From the NCBI RefSeq assembly GCF_002482385.1, contig NZ_DLFW01000002.1, positions 365,536 to 425,134 of the forward strand: a DNA stretch of 59,599 bases, in the 5' to 3' direction. The DNA comes from Dysgonomonas sp. UBA7710 (GTDB lineage Bacteria > Bacteroidota > Bacteroidia > Bacteroidales > Dysgonomonadaceae). Shown one piece after another: positions 26,925-36,400 of this stretch. The translations under genes were made by a program, and so were the position numbers. The first letter of the stretch is position 1, and each line of letters opens with the position of its first letter. The notes below the pieces were generated by a model. It did not search any database and was not told where the DNA came from. It was given only the letters and a program-made list of their open reading frames with translations.

Positions 26925-28310
26925 ATGAAAAAGGGGTATTATATACTTATACTATGTGTTCTGTCTGTCGTTTGTGTTTTTGCTCAAAATACGCAGACGG
27001 CGGATAGCGCCTATTCGCGCCCGCTGATAGATGTATTGCGTGACATTGAAAACAGGTTTGATATAGAGGTAAAGTACGATGCCAGGATGGTAGACGGCAA
27101 GATACTCAAATATGCCGATTGGAGAATAAAACCGTGGAGCGCGGAGGAATCCCTCATTGCCGTATTGGCTCCTTTCGATTACAAGTTTGTCATGGATAAT
27201 GGCAAATATAAGATAAAGGAGTTTGAATATGCCCGTGCTACTGAGGAGGAAGGCAAAAAATTTCTGGACTATCTCGAAACCCTTTATTCTGACAAAGAAT
27301 CATGGGAAAAACGTAAGGCTGAATTAAAGGCTTGTTTACCTGAAGCATTAAGAGTCTCTCCAATGCCGGCAAAGCCTGAGTCGAAAATTATTCTAACACC
27401 AAAAAGGAAATACGATGGTTATACAGTTGAGAACTTTGCCATAGAAACCCTTCCCGGAATTTATGTGTGCGGCTCAATCTATAAACCTGCGAAAATAAAA
27501 GGTAAATGTCCGGTGATACTCAATCCCAACGGGCATTTTGGAAACGGCCGCTATCGTGAAGACCAGCAAATGCGTTGCGCTACACAAGCTCGTATGGGTG
27601 CCATATCAGTAAGTTGGGATTTGTTTGCCTGGGGAGAAAGCCTCCTTCAGTTCGATGGAACATTGCATCGCCTAAGCGCGGCCAATACGATACAGACACT
27701 CAATGCTATTGGAATTCTGGACTATCTTCTGTCTTTGAAAGAAGCAGATGCGACCAAAGTGGGTATAACCGGCGGCTCGGGTGGAGGTAGTATGACGATG
27801 ATGATGTCTGCTATCGACGACCGTATAACTGTCAGTATTCCGGTTGTTATGCTATCTTCGCATTTTGTAGGCGGGTGTCCTTGCGAGAGCGGCATGCCGG
27901 CTCATCTATGCGGGGGACGTACCAATAATGCGGAGATTGCCGCTATGTTCGCACCGAAACCGCAATTGGCATTGACAGACGGGAAAGACTGGTCGAGTTC
28001 TGTTCCCGGACTGGAATTTCCATACCTTAAAAAAATCTATGGATTCTACGGAGCAGAAGATAATATAGAGAATGTGCATTTTTCAGATGAAGGGCATGAT
28101 TACGGCCTGTCGAAACGTATGGCTATGTATAGCTTTATTACTAAGTATTTAGGCTTAAATCACGATATGGTTGATGAGTCGAAGGTAACTATTGAGAAAG
28201 AATTGCAGATGCGCACATTTGGTGAAAATGGTGAAAAACTGCCGGCAAATGCAATCAAAGGAAAAGAGGCTCTGCTGGAAGTATTGAAAAACGTTGGTAT
28301 AATTGATTAA
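26925..28310 (+). CDS. Alpha/beta-hydrolase esterase with N-terminal STN-like domain (candidate pectin methylesterase)
   Basis: I use the ATG at 26925, which gives MKKGYYILILCVLSVV as signal peptide; a TTG at 26916 adds three residues. The product has 461 residues. Residues about 30-100 look like a secretin/TonB short N-terminal-type fold (SRPLIDVLRDIENRFDIEVKYD). About 165-415 are an alpha/beta hydrolase with nucleophile elbow GGSGGG (Ser285), a late His391 (EGHDYG) and acidic candidates at 352-355. It belongs with large bacterial carbohydrate esterases such as acetyl-xylan-esterase-like proteins. Its place directly after GH28 matches BT1017, a pectin methylesterase of the RG-II locus as I remember it. 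Removing methyl esters or acetyls would open the backbone to GH28. Confidence 0.75.
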   Translation: MKKGYYILILCVLSVVCVFAQNTQTADSAYSRPLIDVLRDIENRFDIEVKYDARMVDGKILKYADWRIKPWSAEESLIAVLAPFDYKFVMDNGKYKIKEFEYARATEEEGKKFLDYLETLYSDKESWEKRKAELKACLPEALRVSPMPAKPESKIILTPKRKYDGYTVENFAIETLPGIYVCGSIYKPAKIKGKCPVILNPNGHFGNGRYREDQQMRCATQARMGAISVSWDLFAWGESLLQFDGTLHRLSAANTIQTLNAIGILDYLLSLKEADATKVGITGGSGGGSMTMMMSAIDDRITVSIPVVMLSSHFVGGCPCESGMPAHLCGGRTNNAEIAAMFAPKPQLALTDGKDWSSSVPGLEFPYLKKIYGFYGAEDNIENVHFSDEGHDYGLSKRMAMYSFITKYLGLNHDMVDESKVTIEKELQMRTFGENGEKLPANAIKGKEALLEVLKNVGIID

Positions 28311-28320
28311 TAAGATATTG

Positions 28321-30774
28321 ATGTTGAGAAGAATAATATTGTCATTATTTATAAGTCTGGCTTTAGTAGCTAATGCCCGGCAAGGCATGAAGCTCTGGTA
28401 TGACAAACCGGCTTTGGATTGGAACGGGGCTTTGCCGTTAGGTAACGGCAGACTGGGGGCTATGGTCTTCGGGAATCCCTCTGTCGAGCAATTACAACTT
28501 AATGAAGAAACCATTTGGGCCGGTTCGCCCAATAGTAATGCCCATAAACTGGAAGAAGGTGTTCTGGAGAAAGTCCGGAATCTCATTTTCGAAGGGAAAT
28601 ATGTAGAAGCTCAGGATTTGGCTACGGCTAAAATAATGTCGCCTACAAATCACGGAATGCCTTATCAGAGTATGGGAGACCTCTTCATCTCTTTTCCGGG
28701 ACATAATCGATATACCGGCTTCTATCGCGATTTGAATATAAGTGATGCTGTTGCCAGTGTCTCATATAAGGTGGATGGCATAACATACAAGCGTGAAATG
28801 TTCACGTCTTTTACCGACCAGGCTATAATTGTAAGACTGACAGCAGATAAACCGGCAAGCATCACCTGCAACACTTTTCTGACCACACCTCAGGAAAAAG
28901 TGGAGAGATTCATCGAAGACAACCAGCTTGTATTGACGGGTATTACTCCTGCACATGAAAAGCAAAGTGGAAAAGTGCAGTTTGAGACAAGAGTGAAGCC
29001 GAAAGTAAAAGGAGGGAAATATACGGTTTCGGATCATATCATATCTGTGGAGAATGCAGATGAAGTTATTCTTTACGTGACTATTGCTACCAATTTCGTC
29101 AACTATAAAGACATAACCGGAGATAAGACAGCCAAATGTAAGAAATATATGGGGACAGCTTTTTCGAATGATTACGAGAAAGCAAAAAGTGAACATACCG
29201 CGTTCTTTCAGCAATATATGAACCGTATGTCTCTTGACTTGGGGAAAACAACAGAATCTCAGAAGCCAACGGATATACGTATCAGAGACTTCGCGAAGAC
29301 ATTCGACCCTGAACTGGCGGCTCTCTATTTCCAATTCGGACGCTATCTGCTGATTTCATCTTCCCTGCCGGGTACGCAACCTGCAAATCTTCAGGGAATA
29401 TGGAACGACCGTTACCTTCCGTCATGGGACAGTAAATACACTTGTAACATCAATGTGGAAATGAACTACTGGCCGGCGGAAGTTACCAACTTATCCGAGA
29501 TGCATGAGCCGATGCTGCAAATGATTCGTGAGGTTGCCCAAACGGGTGCGCATACAGCTGACCTGATGTATAATGCCAGAGGTTGGGTACTTCATCATAA
29601 TACCGATATATGGCGTATTACCGGGCCTGTCGACAGGGCTGCTTCGGGAATGTGGCCGACAGGTGGCGCATGGGTAAGCCAGCATTTGTGGTATAGGTAC
29701 GAATATACGGGCGATCTGGATTATCTGAGGTCGGTATATCCGGTGATGAAAGGTGCCGCTATGTTTTTTAACGATTTCCTGATAGAAGAACCTGCGCATG
29801 GCTGGCTGGTTGTTTCACCATCCAATTCCCCTGAAAATACGCATGCCGGAAGTAATGGGAAAGCAACGATTACGGCGGGGTGCACGATGGACAACCAGTT
29901 GGTATTCGATTTATTCTCCAATGTAATCAAAGCATCCGAATTGTTAGGTATAGATAAATCATTTGCGGATACATTGAAAATGAAGCGTGAGAAATTGCCG
30001 CCAATGCAGATCGGGCGACACAATCAGCTTCAGGAATGGCTGTATGACTGGGATTCACCGGACGATAAGCACCGCCATGTATCTCATCTTTACGGACTTT
30101 ATCCGGGTAATCAAATATCGCCTATTCATACACCTCAGTTATTTGAGGCGGCCAAAAATTCTTTGACCCATCGGGGAGACCCTTCTACGGGTTGGTCTAT
30201 GGGTTGGAAAGTTTGTCTATGGGCGCGCTTATTGGATGGAAATCATGCCTATACGCTATTAAGGAACCAGTTAGACCTGGTAACTAATGAGAAGAAAAAA
30301 GGAGGTACATACAGCAATATGTTCGATGCTCATCCTCCGTTCCAGATAGATGGCAACTTCGGTTGTACGGCAGGTATCGCGGAAATGCTGATGCAAAGCC
30401 ACGATGGATTCATATACTTTTTGCCGGCACTTCCTGATGTATGGAAAGACGGTAGTGTAAAAGGATTGGTGGCCAGAGGTGGATTTGTCATCGACATGGA
30501 TTGGAAAGACGGCAAAGTGAGCAATCTGAAAATTACGTCCCGTTATGGAGGAAACTGCCGCATCCGTATTGCTTCTGTGCTTAAAGGTACAGGTCTGAAA
30601 AAGGCAAAAGGAGAGAATGCCAATATCCTGTTTGAAACTCCCAAAGTGAAACCTGCATTAATCTCTGATGAGGCGACATTACATGCTACTCCATTAGATC
30701 TCGATAAGGCAACACGCTTGTATGACCTTTCAACAGAAAAGGGAAAGACGTATACTCTCAAAGGAGCTAAATAG
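28321..30774 (+). CDS. GH95 family enzyme (alpha-L-fucosidase / alpha-L-galactosidase)
   Basis: The ATG at 28321 follows the esterase stop by 10 nt; a TTG at 28303 would overlap it. The 817-residue exported protein has the GH95 N-terminal beta-domain (MKLWYDKPALDWNGALPLGNG, LQLNEETIWAGSPN) and an (alpha/alpha)6 barrel. Asn376 and Asn378 (CNINVEMNYW), Glu505 (SPSNSPENTH) and Asp677 (FQIDGNFG) match the catalytic set of GH95. The family removes alpha-1,2-L-fucose, and some members remove L-galactose. RG-II chain A carries alpha-L-galactose, and the B. thetaiotaomicron locus has a GH95 alpha-L-galactosidase (BT1010, from memory), so L-galactose is my preferred target. Confidence 0.92.
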   Translation: MLRRIILSLFISLALVANARQGMKLWYDKPALDWNGALPLGNGRLGAMVFGNPSVEQLQLNEETIWAGSPNSNAHKLEEGVLEKVRNLIFEGKYVEAQDLATAKIMSPTNHGMPYQSMGDLFISFPGHNRYTGFYRDLNISDAVASVSYKVDGITYKREMFTSFTDQAIIVRLTADKPASITCNTFLTTPQEKVERFIEDNQLVLTGITPAHEKQSGKVQFETRVKPKVKGGKYTVSDHIISVENADEVILYVTIATNFVNYKDITGDKTAKCKKYMGTAFSNDYEKAKSEHTAFFQQYMNRMSLDLGKTTESQKPTDIRIRDFAKTFDPELAALYFQFGRYLLISSSLPGTQPANLQGIWNDRYLPSWDSKYTCNINVEMNYWPAEVTNLSEMHEPMLQMIREVAQTGAHTADLMYNARGWVLHHNTDIWRITGPVDRAASGMWPTGGAWVSQHLWYRYEYTGDLDYLRSVYPVMKGAAMFFNDFLIEEPAHGWLVVSPSNSPENTHAGSNGKATITAGCTMDNQLVFDLFSNVIKASELLGIDKSFADTLKMKREKLPPMQIGRHNQLQEWLYDWDSPDDKHRHVSHLYGLYPGNQISPIHTPQLFEAAKNSLTHRGDPSTGWSMGWKVCLWARLLDGNHAYTLLRNQLDLVTNEKKKGGTYSNMFDAHPPFQIDGNFGCTAGIAEMLMQSHDGFIYFLPALPDVWKDGSVKGLVARGGFVIDMDWKDGKVSNLKITSRYGGNCRIRIASVLKGTGLKKAKGENANILFETPKVKPALISDEATLHATPLDLDKATRLYDLSTEKGKTYTLKGAK

Positions 30775-30795
30775 TAACCTAATATATAAACGACA

Positions 30796-31998
30796 ATGAA
30801 ATATTTTGTTCTCACAATCTTTGCAGTTCTGCTGTTTATTGGTTGTAATCGGGATAAAAAACAAGAACAGGACAACAGATGGTCGGTTAAAATAGCCAAG
30901 TCGGAAATGACGCGTTTTCCTGAGGCATGGATGATCGAAAAAGCGAAATCACCGCGCTGGGGATATACTCACGGATGTGTAGCTAAAGCCATGCTGGATA
31001 TGTTCGATTACACACAGGACAGCGCCTATTACAATTATGCCAAAGGTTATGCCGACAGCCTGATTACGCAGGACGGACAAATAAAGACATACAGGATGGA
31101 TAAATATAATATCGACAATGTCAATCCCGGTAAGATATTATTCCGTCTCTATAAAGCAACCGGAGATGTCCGCTACAAAACAGCGATAGATACATTAGCC
31201 GTTCAGATGGAAAAGCAGCCCCGAACATCGGAAGGCGGATTCTGGCACAAACAGATTTATCCGCATCAGATGTGGCTCGATGGTTTGTATATGGCTTCTC
31301 CGTTTTTAGCGGAATATGCAAGAGATTTCAATCATCCTGAGATATACGATGATATTCTGAACCAGATTCGTCTGATGGATAAAAACAGTTACGATCCCGA
31401 AACAGGTTTATTCTACCATGGCTGGGATGAAAGCCGCGAACAAAGGTGGGCAGACAAAACCACCGGGCACTCTCCTAACTTCTGGTCGAGGAGCATAGGT
31501 TGGTATGGAATGGCGCTTGTCGATGTCTTGGATTTTCTTCCGCAGAATCATGCAAGTCGCCCGTATGTGATCGCTATTATAGAAAAAATGGCAGAAGGGA
31601 TTGTGAGGTGGCAGGATGATAAGACCGGAGTATGGTATCAGGTAACTAATATGGGAGACCGCGAAGGCAACTATCTCGAATCGTCGGGTTCGGCTATGTT
31701 TGTTACTTTCCTCTATTCGGCTATAAATAAGGGATATATCAGTGCTGATTATAAAGTTGCTGCCGATAAAGGTTTTAGCGGATTGGTAAAAGAATTCGTG
31801 AAGAAAGAAGACAATGGTACTTACTCTATTACCAATTGTTGTGCTGTTGCCGGTCTGGGAGGAGAGAAGACATATCGTGACGGGTCTTTCGAATATTATA
31901 TCGGTGAACCGGTAATCCTGAATGACCCTAAATCCGTGGCTCCTTTTATATGGGCTGCTATCGGACATGAAAAATCAGAAGACAAAACAAAGAAATAA
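30796..31998 (+). CDS. GH105 unsaturated (rhamno)galacturonyl hydrolase, lipoprotein
   Basis: A 400-residue protein with a lipobox (LLFIGCN, cysteine 17), so membrane-anchored. The GH105 (alpha/alpha)6 motifs are present: WGYTHGCVAKAMLDM, HQMWLDGLYMASPF with catalytic Asp162, and the substrate-shaping GHSPNFWSRSIGWYGMALVD. It hydrates the double bond of 4,5-unsaturated galacturonic acid left by lyases, freeing the end sugar. That pairs it functionally with the PL1 at 8.2 kb on the other arm. Gaps of 21 nt upstream and 9 nt downstream place it in the operon. Confidence 0.92.
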   Translation: MKYFVLTIFAVLLFIGCNRDKKQEQDNRWSVKIAKSEMTRFPEAWMIEKAKSPRWGYTHGCVAKAMLDMFDYTQDSAYYNYAKGYADSLITQDGQIKTYRMDKYNIDNVNPGKILFRLYKATGDVRYKTAIDTLAVQMEKQPRTSEGGFWHKQIYPHQMWLDGLYMASPFLAEYARDFNHPEIYDDILNQIRLMDKNSYDPETGLFYHGWDESREQRWADKTTGHSPNFWSRSIGWYGMALVDVLDFLPQNHASRPYVIAIIEKMAEGIVRWQDDKTGVWYQVTNMGDREGNYLESSGSAMFVTFLYSAINKGYISADYKVAADKGFSGLVKEFVKKEDNGTYSITNCCAVAGLGGEKTYRDGSFEYYIGEPVILNDPKSVAPFIWAAIGHEKSEDKTKK

Positions 31999-32007
31999 GT
32001 CTGTATC

Positions 32008-33447
32008 ATGAAAAAATATACAATACTGATATTCTTATTGTTACTAATCACTTTGTCATCTACTGCTCAGGATAAGCCGAAGAAACCGGATATGCCCTGG
32101 GATAACGGTAAGCTGAAAGTAAGCGACAATAAGCGTTACTTACAACATGAGAACGGCACTCCTTTCTTTTGGCTTGGCGAAACGGCCTGGCTTCTGCCAT
32201 CACGGTCGAATAGGGAAGAAGTGGATTATTTTATGAATGTCACTAAAAGAAATGGTTACAATGTGGTGCAAATATCTGTGCTGCATACTGTTTCTGCCAT
32301 GAATGCATATGGTGACTGGGCTTTACCTGATGGGTTCGACTTCAGGAATATAGATAAGCGAGGCGAATATAACTATTGGCAGCATGTGGATTACATCGTG
32401 GAACGTGCCCGGCAGAGCGGTATCTATATCGGGATAGTTTGTGTTTGGGGAACGCCTGTGCAACAGAAGCAGATGACAGTTGAGGATGCTAGGAAGTATG
32501 GTAAGTTCTTAGCGGAACGTTATAAAAAATACCCGAATATAGTCTGGCTGATTGGTGGTGATATCCGCGGAGATGTAGAGCCGGAAGTCTGGCAGACTTT
32601 GGCAACAACGATAAGAGGAATAGACCCGGATCATTTGATGACATTCCATCCGCGTGGCAGGACGATATCCAGCACTTGGTTTAACAATGAGCCATGGCTC
32701 GATTTCAATATGTTCCAATCAGGCCATCGCAGATATAATCAGCGTAATGGCGATGGAGATTATCCTATCGAAGAGAATACAGAAGAAGACAACTGGCGTT
32801 TTGCCGGGCGGAGTCTTGCTGTTTCTCCTTTGAAACCGGTAATCGATGGTGAGCCTTCTTATGAAGATATTCCCCATGGGCTTCACGATGTGAATGAACG
32901 TCGCTGGCAGGCAGAAGATGTTCGCCGTTATGCTTATTGGTCTGTATTTGCAGGCTCATTCGGACATACTTACGGGCATAATTCTACGATGCAGATGCTT
33001 CGTCCGGGATATCAGCCTTCATTCGGTGCTGAAAAACCATGGTGGGAAGCTGTAAACGATCCGGGTTGTCGTGAAATGAAGTACCTGAAAAACCTGATAC
33101 TGGCGTTTCCTTTCTTTGAGAGGATACCCGACCAGTCGGTAATCGTGGGGACAAACGGATTGCAATATGAAAGAGTGATTGCCACCCGTGGTAACGATTA
33201 TATCCTGGTCTATAACTATACAAACCGCAAAGTGGAGATAGATATGACAAAAATATCGGGAGCTAAGAAAAAGGCATGGTGGTACAATCCGGTGAATGGT
33301 TCAGTGGAATATATCGGAGAATTTGGTAATAGCAGACAGGTTTTTGCTCACGATTCGAAATACAGGGCAGGTAATGACAGGGTACTGATTATTACGGACG
33401 CCAATACATCTTATGTCGAAGAAAACTTGATGACGGTTAACAGTTAA
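32008..33447 (+). CDS. GH140-like apiosidase (DUF4038 + collagen-binding-like domain)
   Basis: An exported 479-residue protein (SSTAQ cleavage). The TIM barrel of the DUF4038 type covers about 35-370 (FFWLGETAWLLPSRSNREEV, WLIGGDIRGD, PVIDGEPSYED); a small C-terminal beta domain covers about 380-470. Asp185 (GGD) and Glu282 (DGEPSYE) are 97 residues apart, the same spacing as the catalytic pair I remember for the GH140 apiosidase BT1012. GH140 splits D-apiose from galacturonic acid, releasing whole side chains A and B from the RG-II backbone. This is one of the most RG-II-specific genes here. The last few codons lie in a repeat-like stretch (see 33427-33470). Confidence 0.9.
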   Translation: MKKYTILIFLLLLITLSSTAQDKPKKPDMPWDNGKLKVSDNKRYLQHENGTPFFWLGETAWLLPSRSNREEVDYFMNVTKRNGYNVVQISVLHTVSAMNAYGDWALPDGFDFRNIDKRGEYNYWQHVDYIVERARQSGIYIGIVCVWGTPVQQKQMTVEDARKYGKFLAERYKKYPNIVWLIGGDIRGDVEPEVWQTLATTIRGIDPDHLMTFHPRGRTISSTWFNNEPWLDFNMFQSGHRRYNQRNGDGDYPIEENTEEDNWRFAGRSLAVSPLKPVIDGEPSYEDIPHGLHDVNERRWQAEDVRRYAYWSVFAGSFGHTYGHNSTMQMLRPGYQPSFGAEKPWWEAVNDPGCREMKYLKNLILAFPFFERIPDQSVIVGTNGLQYERVIATRGNDYILVYNYTNRKVEIDMTKISGAKKKAWWYNPVNGSVEYIGEFGNSRQVFAHDSKYRAGNDRVLIITDANTSYVEENLMTVNS

Positions 33448-33470
33448 CAATAATCAGTTGACAACATTCT
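33427..33470. repeat. TTAACTG/TTGAC-type repeat fragment at the GH140 3' end
   Basis: GTTAACAGTTAACAATAATC followed by AGTTGACAAC overlaps the GH140 stop codon. It shares its short GTTAACTG/GTTGACTG words with the larger arrays at 38288-38547. The GH140 C-terminal residues VNS are encoded in it. Confidence 0.45.
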
Positions 33471-33493
33471 TGAATTTTCAAATTAAAAAATCC

Positions 33494-36400
33494 ATGAAAA
33501 AAACAATATTTATATTCTCCGCCTTATTTTGTTCCCTGCTGATGTTTTCGGTGGATGTGAAGGAACTCAGGTGCGAAATGCTAAATAATCCCGAAGGAAT
33601 TGGTACGGCAACACCTCGTCTGGGGTGGATGATAGAATCGAAAGAACGAAATGTAGAGCAAAAGGCATACTGGATACTTGCTGCCTCTTCGTTAGATAAG
33701 CTCAATGAAACAGATGCAGATTTATGGAATTCAGGAAAAATTGAAGATGCTGCATCTACTCTTGTCCCTTATACGGGTAAAGGCCTGACAAGCCGTAGCC
33801 AGATATATTGGAAAGTAAAAGTTTATACAAATAAAGGTGAATCAGCATGGAGTTCTCCGGCTAAATTCAGTGTGGGTTTATTAACTGATTCCGACTGGTC
33901 TGCGAAGTGGATTGGGCTGGACAGGATATTCTCCTGGGATAGTGAAACGGTGCATTCCCGTTTATCTGCACGTTATTTCCGTAAAGAGTTTGCCAGCCAG
34001 AAGCAGGTTAAATCAGCGAAGGCATATATTTCAGGATTAGGATTTTATGAGCTATATATCAATGGTGAGAAGATCGGGGATCAGGCTTTAGCACCGGGAC
34101 AAACAGACTATTTCAAAACTGTTTTGTACAATACCTTTGATGTGACGTCTTATATTAAACAAGGGAAAAATGCGATTGCGACTATCTTGGGTAATGGGCG
34201 TTTCTACAATATGCGTCAGAATTATAAACCTCATAAAATAAAGACTTTCGGCTATCCGAAAATGCTTCTCCAGATAGAAATAGAATATAGTGACGGAACA
34301 AAGCAAACCATCATCAGTGACGATACGTGGAAGGTTACTTCCGATGGTCCTATCCGTTCAAATAATGATTTTGACGGGGAAGAATATGATGCGAATAAGG
34401 AGCTGGGAGCATGGAACACAGCCGGATATAATGACCGAAAATGGCTGAATGCCGAACTGGTAAAAGCCCCGGGAGGTGTAATTACTGCGCAGATGCAGGA
34501 AAATATGAAGGTGATGAAAGTATTGACGCCAAAGGCTGTTACGGTTTTAGCAAAAGATACGTTCGTTATCGATATGGGGCAGAATATGGTAGGCTGGCTT
34601 AGCTTGCAGGCAAAAGGGAAGAAAGGGGACAAAATCACCCTGCGTTTTGCTGAAACACTGGAAAAAGACGGCCGCCTGAAAACAGTAAATCTCCGTAGCG
34701 CAAGAGCTACCGATGTGTACACAATGAAAGGAGAAGGTACGGAGAAATGGGAACCCCGTTTTGTTACACACGGGTTCCGTTTCGTAGAAGTGACGGGTTA
34801 TCCGGGAACTCCGGCAATAAGTGATTTTGAAGGGAAAGTCGTATATGACGATATGGCTGCAGTCGGCTCATTCGAGACATCAAATAATATTCTGAATCAA
34901 ATATATAACAATGCATGGTGGGGAATCAACAGTAATTATAAGAGCATTCCCCTTGATTGTCCGCAACGCGACGAAAGGCAGCCGTGGCTCGGCGACCATA
35001 CTATTGGTTGTATCGGGGAAAGTTTCGTTTATGACAACGAACGGTTTTATATAAAATGGCTGGATGATATAAGGGATTCCCAAACGCCGGAAGGAAAGCT
35101 GTCGGATATTGCGCCTCCGTACTATATGACCTATTATAGTGATAATATGACATGGCCGGGCACATATCTGTTTGTCGCCGACATGATCCATAAGCAATAC
35201 GGTAATACTGAACCGATAAAGAAGCATTATCCATATATGAAAAAATGGTTTATGCATATGAAGGATAATTACCTGAATGCAGACTATATAATGACCAAAG
35301 ATAAATACGGAGACTGGTGCGTTCCTCCTGAATCAAAAGAACTAATCCATTCTCTGGACCCTGCCCGTAAGACGGACGGACAGCTGATAGCTACAGCATA
35401 TACTTATAAGTTGTTGCAATTGTTACAGGAATTTGCAGTTATATCGGGCCATGAAAGTGATGTCGCCGAATATGTGACGCTTGCAGAAAATGTAAGAGCA
35501 GGATTCAATAAGAAATTCTATAATGCGGAAACAGGGCAATACGGTAATTATACGGTAACATCTAATCTCCTGCCATTGGCTTTCGGTATTGTAGATAAAG
35601 ATAATGAGGACAGAGTTTTCCAAAACCTGATAAACCGCATTACAGTTACAGATAAACTGCATATCAGTACAGGTGTTATCGGTACTCAGTGGCTGATGCG
35701 TGAACTCACAAAACGGGGATGTGCAGATGTTGCTTATACTATTGCTACTCAGAAGGATTATCCTAGTTGGGGATATATGGTCGGACAGGGAGCGACTACG
35801 ATCTGGGAACTCTGGAATGGTGATACTGCAAGCCCTAAGATGAATTCTCATAATCATGTGATGCTCTTAGGAGACCTTCTGGCATGGATGTATGAAGATT
35901 TGGCCGGAATAAAGTCTCACAAGATAAGGGAGGGATTTAAATGGCTGTGGATGAAGCCAAATCCAACCGAAGACCTTACCTACACAAAAGCGTCTCATAG
36001 AACACCATATGGCTGGGTAAATAGTGACTGGACTCTTAAAGATGGAATTTTCACATGGAAGATTTCCATTCCGGCAAACAGCAGGGCGAATATTCTGATA
36101 CCGGCAGCAAGATTAGAGGATATTACCGAAAGCGGAAAACCTGTAAAAGAGGTTGAAGGACTTAAGTATGTCCGGGTTGAAGAGAATCGCATAAATCTTG
36201 AAATCGGTTCGGGTGACTATATATTTGTTTGTAAATACGGAGAAGCTCAAAACCGGTTCAGAGAAGGTATTCTTACAGATGAATTTATTTGTGAAAAGCC
36301 TTCATTCCCTGAAAGCCATGCTTCTACAATAGCGGAAACCAAAGAAGGTCATCTTATTGCTTCCTGGTTTGGCGGAACAAAAGAGCGTAATCCCGATGTT

